A stretch of DNA of 50,905 bases from Pseudomonas helleri (GCF_009600315.1 NZ_WIWC01000039.1:1-50905); one strand, 5' to 3'; positions 1 through 8,943 are shown, counted from the first letter of the stretch. Program-made: numbers and translations. Notes: a model not told the origin generated them from the letters alone.

Positions 1-217
1 CCGATCGCGGCTGGCTCGGCGTCCTGCCTCGCCACCCCCATAACAGCACCTGCGCTCAGCCTCCTGTGAGGGGCCTCGTGTCGTTCCCACTGTTTAGGTG
101 GCAACAGTGATGACGCCTAATGCAACAGCAAACAGCAAACAGCAAACAGCAAAAAACAAATAGATAAAAAACACCGTATCGCCGGCTCGGTACTCGTGGG
201 CCATTTCAGGAGTGAAC
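1..217. other. Upstream intergenic stretch with a 7-bp tandem repeat
   Basis: No gene could be assigned here. Positions 124-151 hold four perfect copies of AACAGCA, followed by an A-rich run to about 172. An open frame from base 3 ends at a TGA near 110 and could be the tail of an upstream gene, but it is too short to recognise. The A-rich part may contain the promoter of the acyltransferase gene that follows; no clear -35/-10 pair was found. Confidence 0.4.
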
Positions 218-862
218 ATGAAGCAACTGATCATCGTGGGCGGCGGCGGGTTAGGGCGTCAGGCCCTGACCCAACTGGCCGCCGACCTCGCCCATGGAAC
301 CCAATGGCTAATCGCAGGCTTTCTGGACGAACGTGGCCCTGACGCCATAGCCGCCAACAGCGCTTTCCCCTGGCTGGGCTATCCCCACACATTCTGCCCT
401 CAACCACAGCATGTGTTTATCAGTGCGGTGGGCAATCCTGCCAGCCGCCGACTGCAAGTCGAACCCTTGGTAGCCAAAGGCGCACACTTCATCTCCATAC
501 GCACACGCTGCCAATTGGATTTACGCACCAGCCACGGCGCGACCTTCTTTGGTTATGACGTCAGCTTCGGGGTGGATTGCCGTGTGGGCGATCATGGCTT
601 CATTGAGCAGCAAACCCTCGTCGGCCACGACGTGACCATCGGCGATTACGTCCACATCAGCCCTCGCTGTGTCATTGCGGGCTACGTCACCATTGGCCAT
701 GGCGTCGTTATCCATTCCGGCGCACTGCTGGCACGCAACATCACCGTGGGCGATGACGCCGTGATTGGCATGGGCGCCGTAGTGCTGCGCGATGTGCCGG
801 CAGGCGCAACCATGGTGGGCAATCCAGCCAGCGTTGTGTTTATCAAAAAAGGAACGAACTGA
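218..862 (+). CDS. NeuD/PglD-like sugar O- or N-acyltransferase
   Basis: Predicted 214-residue acyltransferase of the NeuD/PglD/LpxA-like family, which transfers an acetyl group to a nucleotide-activated sugar. The N-terminus has a Rossmann-like glycine-rich turn (IIVGGGGLGRQ, residues 4-14) typical of the PglD_N sugar-nucleotide domain. From about residue 100 the protein becomes hexapeptide repeats (VGDHGFI, IGDYVHI, IGHGVVI, VGDDAVI) expected to form a left-handed beta helix, ending in the usual GNPA motif. The ATG at 218 is chosen because AGGAG at 208-212 precedes it by five bases; a GTG at 212 lies inside that site. Its stop overlaps the start of the glycosyltransferase by one base (TGATG), so the two are translationally coupled. 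A role in decorating flagellin or a surface glycan is inferred from the neighbouring flagellar genes. Confidence 0.82.
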   Translation: MKQLIIVGGGGLGRQALTQLAADLAHGTQWLIAGFLDERGPDAIAANSAFPWLGYPHTFCPQPQHVFISAVGNPASRRLQVEPLVAKGAHFISIRTRCQLDLRTSHGATFFGYDVSFGVDCRVGDHGFIEQQTLVGHDVTIGDYVHISPRCVIAGYVTIGHGVVIHSGALLARNITVGDDAVIGMGAVVLRDVPAGATMVGNPASVVFIKKGTN

Positions 863-3800
863 TGCCTGCTCGCCCACTCGTCAGTGTTGTCATTCCCGCC
901 TATAAACCGACCTGGTTTGAAACCGCGCTGCTCAGTGCTTGCCAGCAAACCTACGAAGCTCTGGAAATAGTCGTGTGCGACGACAGTGCAAGCCCGTTGA
1001 TCGCCAGTGTCGTGGAGCGGGTTGCTGAAACAACGGCTATTCCAATCCGCTACCAACGTAACCCGAACGCCTTGTTTGAACTGCATAACACCGTCGAGTG
1101 CATTCGGTTGGCACGCGGGCATTACGTCAAGTTTCTTCATGACGATGATGTTTTACATCCCGATTGTGTAGAGCAGTTGGTCGCTGTGATGGAGGATAAC
1201 CCCGGCATTTCAATGGCCTCGTCGCGGCGCACCCGTATCGACAGTGAGGGGCAGCCCATGCCCGATATTCTGGCCACGACACCGTTGTTCCCGATGGATG
1301 TGCAGCTTAATGGCAAAGAACTGGTGTCCTGGTTGGTCGATCACACGCTGAACTTTATTGGCGAGCCCAGTTGTGTGTTATGTCGCCGGGATGACCTGAT
1401 GGCGTTCGGTGATCAGTTGATGTCGCTCAATGGCCACGGGATTGACTGGGTAGGTGACCTGAGTCTTTACGTAAAGCTTTTACAAAAAGGCAATCTTGCG
1501 CTGTTGGCCAAACCGCTGTGCATGTTCCGGGTTTCAAGTGAGCAATTCAGTCAGCAAGGCCGCGACCTGCCGGGCATTGGAAATCAGGGGCATGACATCT
1601 TTCGTGAGCAGATTCGGGCGCTGGGCTGGTACCAGGAAACATCCGGTACACGGCGGGTGCGGGTGGCCGCGCTAGGATGCGCTGACAGCGTTGAATCGGT
1701 GGACATTTATCAACGATTGATGGAAATCCGTGAGGATGTGATCAGTCAAGCTCGGCAGCGTGACTGGAGGGCGGCACGGGTGCTCAGCCCTTTGCAGGCT
1801 CGGCTTGTCGATGAGCGATTGGCGCATTACAACGGTGGGCCGGGCATAGCTATTGTGGTGCTGGACCGCTCGGGCGATGTGCAAGCGGTTGAGACGACGC
1901 TCGACAGCCTGGAATGCGTGCGTAAACGCTATGGGGCGGCGCAAGGATATGTGATAAGTCCCCGGATTTGCCGGGAGTCGATGCACGCTGACGTTGAGTA
2001 TTTCGAGTGTCAGCCGCCGGATTTTATCGCCCAGATCAACACGGTTATTGAGCACACTCAGTGCGTTTGGCTGATGCTGATAGACGCGGGTGATCTCCTG
2101 ACACCCTGCGGCCTGTTGATAGGCGGCCTGGAACTGCTGGATGATCCGGATTGCCGGGCCATTTATGGCGATGCGTGGGTGCAGGGGGCTGAAGGTGAGT
2201 TGAGTGTGGCCTTGCGCCCCGACTTCAATCTGGATTACCTGCTCAGTTTGCCGGGCATCCTGGCGCGTAATTGGTTGTTGCGTTGTGAGGCAGTGCGAGT
2301 CGCGGGTGGCTTCAATCCTGAATACGCGGGCGCACTCGAGTTTGAATTGATTCTGCGCATGATTGATCAGCATGGTTTGGTCGGGTTCGGTCATGTCAGT
2401 GAGCCATTGGTCATCAATCAGATCCCTTGTCTGCCCGACAGTCCTCATCTGGCTGCGGCGTTGATGAAGCATTTGCAGGCACGCGGGTATGAGCAGGCGG
2501 TGTTGACGACCCCACGGCAAGGGCATTTCAAAATTGCCTATGGTCACCCGCTACAACCCCGTGTATCGGTGGTGCTGGTGTTGGCAACGGATCTGGAGGC
2601 CATTCAGCGCTGCCTGATCAGCCTGATGGAATACACCCAATACCCGAATTACGAGGTGGTGCTGGTCGACAATGCCTGCGCTCATCCGGACGCACCGCTA
2701 TGGTTGCAGGGCATCAAGGCGCTGATGGGGGATCGATTGCAGGTCATCCCTGCGCCTCGGCCGCTGACGCACGCGGCGGCCATTAACCTGGCAGCCGCGC
2801 AGGCGCGGGGCGATTATCTGTTGCTGCTGCGAGCAAATACGGTGCTCATGCAAAGGCAATGGCTTGATGAGCTGCTCAATCATGGGCAGCGGCCGGAAGT
2901 CGGTGTTGTCGGTGCCAAGGCGATATCGACCTCACGCAAAATCACGCATGGTGGGATTATCCTCGGTCTTGAGGGTCATGCCGGCCATGCCTTTGTCGGG
3001 CAGTCCATAAACTCGCCGGGCTATATGAACCGTTTGTGGGTGGACCAAAACTACAGCGCGGTGTCGGATGTCTGCTTATTGATTCGCAAAGCGGTGTTCG
3101 ATGACGTAGGCGGGTTGGACCTGCAGGCTTTTGCGCAGGGTGGTGCCGATGTCGATCTGTGCTTGCGGGTGGGGCAGTTGGGTTACTTGAACGTATGGAC
3201 ACCCCATGCGGCGATCATCAACGACGTTGCACAGCCAGCGATCCCGGACGCTGTGCGCGAAGTCTTTCAACAGCGCTGGGCCGAATTTTTGACCAGCGAT
3301 CCTGCCTATAACCAGAATTTGTCATTGAACGATGCCGGCGGTTTCAAACTGGCCGATGCCCAGTTGTCGTGGCGACCTTTGGCCTGGAAACCTATGCCGG
3401 TGATTCTCGCGCAGCCCTGTGATGTGCACGGTTGCGGTCACTATCGGGTCATTCAGCCATTGAATGCCCTCAAGCGTGAAGGGGTGGTTGACGGCGCCTT
3501 GACGTTTGGCGTGCCGAGCGTGTTGCACCTTGAGCGTTATGCGCCGGACACGCTGATCATGCAACGTCCTCTCAGGGAGGCCGATCTGGCAGCAGCGCGG
3601 CAGATCAGTGCATTCAGTCGTGCCTTCAAGGTGTATGAGCTGGACGACTATTTACCCAATCTGCCTGTCAAAAGTGTGCACAAGGCCCAAATGCCCAAAG
3701 ATGTGATGCGCTCGCTGCGTAGAGGGTTGTCTTATGTGGATCGTTTCGTTGTATCCACAGAGGCGTTGGCGGAAGCGTTGAGCGGTTTTCATCACGACAT

Positions 3801-4377
3801 TGTGGTTGTAAACAATCGCCTGGACACTGGCTGGTGGGGTGAGCTGCCTGTCAGTGCGCGAAGAACGTCAACCAAGCCAAGGGTCGGCTGGGCAGGCGGC
3901 GCAGGACATACGGGCGACCTGGAAATGATCGTGGACGTGATCAAGGCGCTGGCAGATGAGGTGGACTGGGTGTTTATGGGCATGTGCCCAGACCGGCTGC
4001 GTCCTTATGTGAGGGAGTTTCACCCCGGCGTACGGATTGATCTGTACCCGGCGGCGCTGGCCCGGCTTAATCTGGATCTGGCAGTGGCCCCGTTGGAAGA
4101 TAACCTGTTCAACACCTGCAAAAGCAATTTGCGGCTGTTGGAATACGGCATGTGTGGATATGCGGTGGTGTGCAGTGACAGTGTGACCTTTCGCGGGGAT
4201 TTGCCGGTCACGCGGGTCAGGAATCGCTTTCGTGACTGGGTGGATGCCATTCGCATGCATATCAATGACCTTGATGCGACTGAGCGGGCTGGAGATGCCT
4301 TGCGTGAACGGGTGCGCCAGGACTGGATGCTTGATGAGATCGGCCGTGAGCAATGGCGCAGGGCCTGGCGGGTGTAG
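862..4377 (+). CDS. Large multidomain glycosyltransferase (GT2-like modules plus GT-B module)
   Basis: Predicted 1171-residue cytoplasmic glycosyltransferase. Residues 5-230 form a family-2 GT-A domain, with SVVIPAYKP at 8-16 and the metal/nucleotide motif HDDD at 93-96. Residues about 330-480 look like a second, diverged GT-A segment with DAGD near 408. A third GT2-like segment starts near residue 566 (VSVVLVLATD), but its expected DxD position reads LRANT, so it may have lost catalysis. From about 843 to the end lies a GT-B-like module with a GWAGGAGHTGD loop and a conserved NTCKSNLRLLEYG segment. Long multi-GT proteins of this design occur in Pseudomonas flagellin-glycosylation loci, normally next to fliC. 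Here the gene lies beyond flgA, so flagellin or lipopolysaccharide are both possible acceptors. It is coupled to the acyltransferase upstream. Confidence 0.85.
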   Translation: MPARPLVSVVIPAYKPTWFETALLSACQQTYEALEIVVCDDSASPLIASVVERVAETTAIPIRYQRNPNALFELHNTVECIRLARGHYVKFLHDDDVLHPDCVEQLVAVMEDNPGISMASSRRTRIDSEGQPMPDILATTPLFPMDVQLNGKELVSWLVDHTLNFIGEPSCVLCRRDDLMAFGDQLMSLNGHGIDWVGDLSLYVKLLQKGNLALLAKPLCMFRVSSEQFSQQGRDLPGIGNQGHDIFREQIRALGWYQETSGTRRVRVAALGCADSVESVDIYQRLMEIREDVISQARQRDWRAARVLSPLQARLVDERLAHYNGGPGIAIVVLDRSGDVQAVETTLDSLECVRKRYGAAQGYVISPRICRESMHADVEYFECQPPDFIAQINTVIEHTQCVWLMLIDAGDLLTPCGLLIGGLELLDDPDCRAIYGDAWVQGAEGELSVALRPDFNLDYLLSLPGILARNWLLRCEAVRVAGGFNPEYAGALEFELILRMIDQHGLVGFGHVSEPLVINQIPCLPDSPHLAAALMKHLQARGYEQAVLTTPRQGHFKIAYGHPLQPRVSVVLVLATDLEAIQRCLISLMEYTQYPNYEVVLVDNACAHPDAPLWLQGIKALMGDRLQVIPAPRPLTHAAAINLAAAQARGDYLLLLRANTVLMQRQWLDELLNHGQRPEVGVVGAKAISTSRKITHGGIILGLEGHAGHAFVGQSINSPGYMNRLWVDQNYSAVSDVCLLIRKAVFDDVGGLDLQAFAQGGADVDLCLRVGQLGYLNVWTPHAAIINDVAQPAIPDAVREVFQQRWAEFLTSDPAYNQNLSLNDAGGFKLADAQLSWRPLAWKPMPVILAQPCDVHGCGHYRVIQPLNALKREGVVDGALTFGVPSVLHLERYAPDTLIMQRPLREADLAAARQISAFSRAFKVYELDDYLPNLPVKSVHKAQMPKDVMRSLRRGLSYVDRFVVSTEALAEALSGFHHDIVVVNNRLDTGWWGELPVSARRTSTKPRVGWAGGAGHTGDLEMIVDVIKALADEVDWVFMGMCPDRLRPYVREFHPGVRIDLYPAALARLNLDLAVAPLEDNLFNTCKSNLRLLEYGMCGYAVVCSDSVTFRGDLPVTRVRNRFRDWVDAIRMHINDLDATERAGDALRERVRQDWMLDEIGREQWRRAWRV

Positions 4378-4391
4378 GGCTTGGGCGCTCT

Positions 4392-4577
4392 GCGACGATT
4401 GCATCGTCGAACGTAGCCTCGCACAACTCGTCAACTGCTACGGGGGGGAATCCCTGTAGCAGCTGACGAGCTCCGCGAGGCTGCGATCGGCGGCGAAGCC
4501 GTCGTAAATCCTGACCTGCCGAGGCGTCCCATTGTGCGAACGCTTCGCGCTCGATCGCAGCATTCGGCAGCGGCTAC
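4392..4577. repeat. BIME: REP elements of the GTAGC family
   Basis: Two full REP units in opposite orientation: 4392-4441 (minus sense, ending AACTGCTAC) and 4456-4505 (plus sense, beginning GTAGCAGCTGACGAG). A third, decayed minus-sense copy follows at about 4535-4577, ending CGGCTAC. Each unit holds a small hairpin such as GACGAT-TGC-ATCGTC. The cluster sits between the converging ends of the glycosyltransferase gene and flgA, a typical intergenic position. The same pair recurs in the other relative order at 24112-24220. Confidence 0.85.
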
Positions 4578-4595
4578 AGGTCAACGTTTCACAGG

Positions 4596-5390
4596 TTAAA
4601 ACGTACTGCTCACCACTCCGGTACCCGTTACTTGAGCTTCAATGACCTTGCCGCTGGTCACGTTTTTTACCCGAATAACGTCGCCCTTGCGGCCATCAGC
4701 CAGCGCCTCTCCATCGGTGTTCGCCTGTATGGCGCCATGGCGCGCCTGCATGACCACTCGCTCTCCACGACGCACCAGCCAGGGTGAGGTCAACATCTCC
4801 TGAGTCAGCGCCTGATCGGCGCGAATTCGACGCTTGGCACTCAAACCCTCGACCTGATTGATCCGGTTGAAATACGCCTGATCCTGCTTGCCCAGCGAGA
4901 CTTCGCGCACTGCCAGCATGGCCCCGGTGATGGGCTCTTCACGTTCAAGAATTTGAGTCGCCACTACGGCCCTGATGAATACCGTTGCCTGAGCTGTAAC
5001 GGTGATGGATGAATCGGGTTGCCCGACGCACGTCAGGCGTACTCGCTTGCGACCCAGCACCGATGAAGGCTGTTGTTCGGTCTCAACCTGCAACGGTTGC
5101 GGGCAGGCTCGTTGCGGCAAGTCGGCGGGCAATGCAAACACTTTATGCGTGAATCGCAGTCCATTCCACGCTTCAGCAGAGGCCTTTTCGCTGAGTCGCT
5201 GGGTGAAGTAGCGATGAACGGCGTCGTTAATTTGGGCGCTGAATGTGTCGTCCGCACTCACGGCTTCGGGCCTCAGCAACAGGGCGATCAAACTGATCGC
5301 AGCGAAAGCGGAAATCCCGTTTCCGCATCGTTGGGCGCACCGCCCTAAAGGCGGAAGTGATACGGCATCAGAGCAGTCTCTTTTGTTCAT
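4596..5390 (-). CDS. flgA: Flagellar P-ring assembly chaperone FlgA
   Basis: Periplasmic chaperone that helps FlgI assemble into the P ring. Predicted 264 residues. The start at 5390 is preferred over an in-frame start 48 bases upstream because AAAGG lies about six bases before it. The first 46 or so residues contain a hydrophobic stretch (ISAFAAISLIALLL) ending at VSA, consistent with a signal peptide. The C-terminal half is a SAF-type domain (VATQILEREEPITGAML, then LVRRGERVVMQARHGAI and GDVIRVKNVTSGKVIEAQVTG), diagnostic of FlgA. It diverges from flgB across a 100-bp region holding a sigma-54 element. flgM and flgN, often found after flgA, are not there; a BIME and the glycosyltransferase gene follow instead. 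Confidence 0.9.
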   Translation of the reverse strand: MNKRDCSDAVSLPPLGRCAQRCGNGISAFAAISLIALLLRPEAVSADDTFSAQINDAVHRYFTQRLSEKASAEAWNGLRFTHKVFALPADLPQRACPQPLQVETEQQPSSVLGRKRVRLTCVGQPDSSITVTAQATVFIRAVVATQILEREEPITGAMLAVREVSLGKQDQAYFNRINQVEGLSAKRRIRADQALTQEMLTSPWLVRRGERVVMQARHGAIQANTDGEALADGRKGDVIRVKNVTSGKVIEAQVTGTGVVSSTF

Positions 5391-5419
5391 AAAAGCCTTT
5401 GAAATCAATGGACTGGAAT

Positions 5420-5448
5420 GGTTTCGGAAACCGGGCACGGTTCCTGCA
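5420..5448 (+). promoter_or_regulatory. Sigma-54 promoter for the flgB operon with adjoining palindrome
   Basis: GGGCACGGTTCCTGCA at 5433-5448 matches the sigma-54 consensus TGGCACG-N4-TTGCA, with the invariant GG (5434-5435) and GC (5446-5447) exactly ten bases apart. The expected start point near 5459 lies about 30 bases before flgB. Immediately upstream is the 13-bp palindrome GGTTTC-G-GAAACC (5420-5432), which may be an operator. Sigma-54 control by a FleQ- or LafK-type activator is typical of hook-basal-body operons in Pseudomonas and of lateral systems. No promoter experiment is available. Confidence 0.7.
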
Positions 5449-5490
5449 AATCATGCTTGCGAGCTGAACATTGATCAAAGGTGTCGGGCA

Positions 5491-5847
5491 ATGAGTATAC
5501 GGATAGAAGACGCGATGGGGGTGCACATGCGCGCACTGGGTTTGCATATGCAGCGCAGTGAGATTCTGGCAGCCAACCTGGCCAATGAAGACACGCCCGG
5601 GTTTCAGGCGCGGGATCTGGATTTTGCCGGCGAGATGCGCCGGCACGGATCGTCACCTTCGCTCGCTGAAGGGTTCGGCGCTGAACTGAAGTACCGGGTG
5701 CCCGCCCAGCCTTCTCAGGACGGCAACACAGTGGAGTTGAGTGTGGAACAGGCCGCCTTTGCCAAAAGTGCAGCGGACTTTCAAACCAGTCTGACGTTTC
5801 TTTCCATGAAATTTCGAGGCCTCAAACAGGCCATCGAAGGACGCTGA
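5491..5847 (+). CDS. flgB: Flagellar basal-body rod protein FlgB
   Basis: Proximal rod subunit of the flagellar basal body, exported by the flagellar type III apparatus. Predicted 118 residues, somewhat shorter than the roughly 135 of typical polar FlgB. The N-terminal rod motif is clear: RSEILAANLANEDTPGFQARDLDF at about residues 22-45. The C-terminal helix (AADFQTSLTFLSMKFRGLKQAI) is the usual heptad-rich end. The ATG at 5491 is chosen because the homologous region begins directly after it and AAAGG sits about ten bases upstream; the open frame extends further back but into the promoter. It is the first gene of the flgB-L operon and is followed by flgC after five bases. Confidence 0.92.
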   Translation: MSIRIEDAMGVHMRALGLHMQRSEILAANLANEDTPGFQARDLDFAGEMRRHGSSPSLAEGFGAELKYRVPAQPSQDGNTVELSVEQAAFAKSAADFQTSLTFLSMKFRGLKQAIEGR

Positions 5848-5852
5848 TCATT

Positions 5853-6281
5853 ATGGCTTTTGACGCTATTTACAAAATTGCCGGCTCTGCGATGAATGCT
5901 CAAACCGTACGCTTGAACACGGTGGCCAGCAACCTCGCCAATGCCGACTCGGCGGCGGGCAATGCCGGGGATGTTTACCAGTCGCGCAAACCGGTATTTG
6001 CCGCCCTGTATGGCAACGACCAGTTGACACGCGGTGTCGGCATGGGCGGGGCGCATGTTCAGGTGCTGGATGTCGTTGCCTCCGGCCGCGAGCCGCACAA
6101 ACGCTATGAACCTGACCACCCCTTGGCCGACCGCAGTGGCCATGTGTTCTATCCCGACGTGAACGAGATCGAAGAAATGACCGACATGATGTCGGCCACC
6201 CGCAGTTTCGAAACGGGGGTCGAAGTCCTCAACCGGATCAAAAGCATGCAGCAAGGGCTGCTGAAACTGGGAGAAGCCTGA
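5853..6281 (+). CDS. flgC: Flagellar basal-body rod protein FlgC
   Basis: Second proximal rod protein, 142 residues, normal for the family. It has the N-terminal motif LNTVASNLANADSAAG (about residues 22-37) and the C-terminal FlgC signature PDVNEIEEMTDMMSATRSFETG followed by a final coiled-coil helix. It lacks a signal peptide, as expected for a type III export substrate. Its stop overlaps the flgD start by one base (TGATG), indicating translational coupling. Confidence 0.95.
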   Translation: MAFDAIYKIAGSAMNAQTVRLNTVASNLANADSAAGNAGDVYQSRKPVFAALYGNDQLTRGVGMGGAHVQVLDVVASGREPHKRYEPDHPLADRSGHVFYPDVNEIEEMTDMMSATRSFETGVEVLNRIKSMQQGLLKLGEA

Positions 6282-7012
6282 TGAGCCAGATCCAGAACGA
6301 CACGCGCAGTACGCCGCCACCCGGTGATCAGGTCAATGGCAACTCTGACGCCGATGAAATCCAGAACACCTTCATTCAGTTGATGGTGGCGCAAATTCGC
6401 AATCAGGACCCGACCAAGCCGGTGGACAGCAGCGAGTTCCTGAGCCAGTTCGCATCCATGTCTCAGGTTCAGAGCCTGGAAAAAATGTCGGCCTTGACGC
6501 AAAACAACATGGTGTTGCTGGAGAACCTGCAATACCTCAGCGCTGCCAGCCTGGTGGGACAGATGGTCAAGGTTCGGGTCGAAGAGCTGGACCTTACTGA
6601 CCAGAAGGTCGAGGCCCAGATTGAACTGGAACACAGCGCCAATGAGTTGATGGTGACCCTCACCGATGAAAACGGTGTAAAGACCGAAATTGCCTTGCCT
6701 GCCAGTGGGCCGGGCCGGGTGGAGTTCGAAATTGACCCTGTAGCGCTGGGGCTCAAGCCCGGCAAGTATGAGATTGAGGTCAAATCCAATACGGACGAGA
6801 CCTTTGTCGTGGAGGCCAAGGGCAAGGTCAACAACGTGCGCCTGAGCAGTGACGGGCCGGTGTTGAACATCGCCGGTGTGGGTGATGTGCCGTTCTATGA
6901 AATTACTGAATTCAGTGAAGCTTCAATGTTCAGCAACCTGATGCTGCCTGGGCAAACCCCTGGGCAACGCTCACTCAGCCAATCTATACAAGGCCCGCGC
7001 CATGAGTTTTAA
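6281..7012 (+). CDS. flgD: Flagellar hook-capping protein FlgD
   Basis: Scaffold that caps the growing hook and lets FlgE subunits polymerise. Predicted 243 residues. The conserved N-terminal segment FIQLMVAQIRNQDPTKPVDSSEFLSQFASMSQVQ (about residues 31-64) is diagnostic. The remainder forms the expected beta-rich Ig/tudor-like domains with LVGQMVKVR at about 93. The last 11 bases overlap the flgE reading frame (7002-7012), an unusually long overlap for this operon that suggests tight coupling of cap and hook synthesis. Confidence 0.94.
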   Translation: MSQIQNDTRSTPPPGDQVNGNSDADEIQNTFIQLMVAQIRNQDPTKPVDSSEFLSQFASMSQVQSLEKMSALTQNNMVLLENLQYLSAASLVGQMVKVRVEELDLTDQKVEAQIELEHSANELMVTLTDENGVKTEIALPASGPGRVEFEIDPVALGLKPGKYEIEVKSNTDETFVVEAKGKVNNVRLSSDGPVLNIAGVGDVPFYEITEFSEASMFSNLMLPGQTPGQRSLSQSIQGPRHEF

Positions 7013-8189
7013 CATTGCACTTACCGGTTTGAATGCTGTGACCGAACAGCTCAACACCATCAGCCATAACATCGCCAACGTGGGCACCACCGGTTTCAAA
7101 TCATCGCGTACCGAATTCGGCAGTTTGTACTCGGGCACTCAGGCCATGGGGGTCAGCGTACTGGGCCATACCCAGAGCATGAGCCTGGGCGGCGCCCACG
7201 TCGGCACGGGCGACAGCCTTAACCTGGCCATCTCGGGCGGCGGACTGTTTGTGACCCGCAGTGCCAGCGGCGACATCAGCTACACCCGCGCCGGTGCTTT
7301 TGGCAAAGACAGTGATAACTATCTGGTGGACGCCAGCGGCCAGTATTTGCAGGGCTATACGGTGGATGCGGCGGGTAACTTGCAGGTCGGCACGGTGGGC
7401 GATCTGCGTTTGCAGACTGGCAATCTGCCCGCCAAGGCCACTGACGGGATTGAATTTGTCACCAACCTGGATGCAGGCAAGGAGCCGGTCACGGTCACGC
7501 CGTTCGATCCTGACAATCTGGACTCCTATACCGACAGCCAGACCACAGCGGTGTATGACTCCCAGGGCAAACAGCACACATTGACCCAGTATTTCGTGAA
7601 AACCGGGGACAACACTTGGGAAGTCCATTACGCCGTGGACAAAACCATCGTCGGTGGCCCTGAGCCGATGGTCTTCGATGAACGCGGGGGGTTAGTGACG
7701 CCGTTGGGCCCGGTCAATATTTCGTTCCCCTTGCCCGGTGTCGAGGCCATGAGCATCGACATCGACTACACCCGCAGCACCCAGAGCGCCTCGGACTTTG
7801 TGGTCACGACCAATGACCCGAGCGGGTATGCCGCAGGTGAAAACACTGGCGTGACCGTCGAGAAAGACGGCATGGTCTACGCCACCTACAGTAATGGCGA
7901 GCGGCTGCTGCAAGGGCAGGTGGTGCTGGCCAACTTTGCTAATCCCAACGGGCTGAAAAACGAAGACGCAACGCGCTGGAGTGCCACCGGCGAGTCTGGC
8001 AACCCGTTGATCGGGCCTCCGGGCACCGGATTGTTTGGCGAATTGACGGCCGGGGCGCTGGAAAGCTCCAACGTCGACATGACCCAGCAATTGGTCGGGC
8101 TTATGGAAGGTCAGCGCAACTATCAGGCGAACAGCAAAGTGCTGTCCACTGACAAGGAACTGACCCAAGTGCTGTTTAACGCTATCTGA
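7002..8189 (+). CDS. flgE: Flagellar hook protein FlgE
   Basis: Structural subunit of the hook, 395 residues. Its N-terminus carries the rod/hook motif SHNIANVGTTGFKSSRTEFGSLY (about residues 22-44), and its C-terminus the family end motif LESSNVDMTQQLVGLMEGQRNYQANSKVLST. The central part is the variable surface domain (PFDPDNLDSYTDSQTTAVYDSQGKQH contains the conserved SxTxVYDSxG hook element). The protein is shorter than the 440 or more residues I would expect for polar Pseudomonas FlgE, which fits a secondary system. flgF follows after nine bases. Confidence 0.94.
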   Translation: MSFNIALTGLNAVTEQLNTISHNIANVGTTGFKSSRTEFGSLYSGTQAMGVSVLGHTQSMSLGGAHVGTGDSLNLAISGGGLFVTRSASGDISYTRAGAFGKDSDNYLVDASGQYLQGYTVDAAGNLQVGTVGDLRLQTGNLPAKATDGIEFVTNLDAGKEPVTVTPFDPDNLDSYTDSQTTAVYDSQGKQHTLTQYFVKTGDNTWEVHYAVDKTIVGGPEPMVFDERGGLVTPLGPVNISFPLPGVEAMSIDIDYTRSTQSASDFVVTTNDPSGYAAGENTGVTVEKDGMVYATYSNGERLLQGQVVLANFANPNGLKNEDATRWSATGESGNPLIGPPGTGLFGELTAGALESSNVDMTQQLVGLMEGQRNYQANSKVLSTDKELTQVLFNAI

Positions 8190-8198
8190 GGCTGACCC

Positions 8199-8924
8199 AT
8201 GGACCGCTTGGGCTATACGGCAATGACCGCCGCCAGTCGAACGATGACCGCGCTGAGTGTGCGCTCCAACAACCTGGCCAATGTCAACACGCCGGGTTTT
8301 CGAGCCGACCTTGAACAGGCCGAGAGTGTGCCGGTTCAAGGCTATGGCTATGAAAGCCGGCACCTGACCCGGGTTCAAGGCAACGGCGTGAACATGGCGC
8401 CGGGTGCGTTGATGGCCACAGGCCGCGATCTGGATTTCGCCATCAAGGGTGCCGGTTTGATCGCCGTTCAGGGCGATGAAGGCGAAGCCTATACCCGCCA
8501 CGGCAGTTTGCAGGTGGATGCCGACATGCAATTGACCATCAACGGTCGCGCGGTGTTGGGCGAGGGTGGTCCGATTCAGTTGCCGGAGTTCGACACGGTG
8601 CATATTGCGGTCGATGGCCGGATTTCGGTGTTGCCCCGCGGTGAACCTCTGATGGTTGAAGTCGACCAGATCAAACGTGTCGACCTCGCGGCCGGGCAAT
8701 TGCAAAAAAACAGTGCCGGGTTGTTGGTCACGCTAGATGGCGCTCCGGCGGCGGCAGACGACAACGTCGTGCTGGCCGCAGGCTTTCTGGAGTCCAGCAA
8801 CGTCTCGGCGATTGATCAGTTGGTGGGCACCATGAGCCTGAGCCGGCTGTTCGAAACCCAGGTCAAGATGATGAAAGCTGCCGAAGACTTGTCGTCGGCG
8901 GGTAACAGCATGATTCGCGTTTGA
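8199..8924 (+). CDS. flgF: Flagellar basal-body rod protein FlgF
   Basis: Proximal rod subunit, 241 residues. It begins MDRLGYTAMTAASRTMTAL and has the rod motif SNNLANVNTPGFRADLEQA at about residues 24-42. The C-terminal signature LESSNVSAIDQLVGTMSLSRLFETQVKMMKAAED is typical of FlgF/FlgG. The shorter length and the RLFETQVKMM end distinguish it from the FlgG encoded next. It lies within the continuous flgB-L operon. Confidence 0.93.
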   Translation: MDRLGYTAMTAASRTMTALSVRSNNLANVNTPGFRADLEQAESVPVQGYGYESRHLTRVQGNGVNMAPGALMATGRDLDFAIKGAGLIAVQGDEGEAYTRHGSLQVDADMQLTINGRAVLGEGGPIQLPEFDTVHIAVDGRISVLPRGEPLMVEVDQIKRVDLAAGQLQKNSAGLLVTLDGAPAAADDNVVLAAGFLESSNVSAIDQLVGTMSLSRLFETQVKMMKAAEDLSSAGNSMIRV

Positions 8925-8943
8925 AACTGACAGGACATACCCC

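Noticed and set aside
4232..4459. Small 75-codon plus-strand open frame over the glycosyltransferase end and BIME
   Set aside because: It overlaps a confident gene in another frame and ends inside a repeat; no ribosome-binding site or recognisable product.
5245..5490. Upstream extension of flgB
   Set aside because: The frame is open but would run back through the sigma-54 promoter and the flgA start; FlgB similarity begins after the ATG at 5491.
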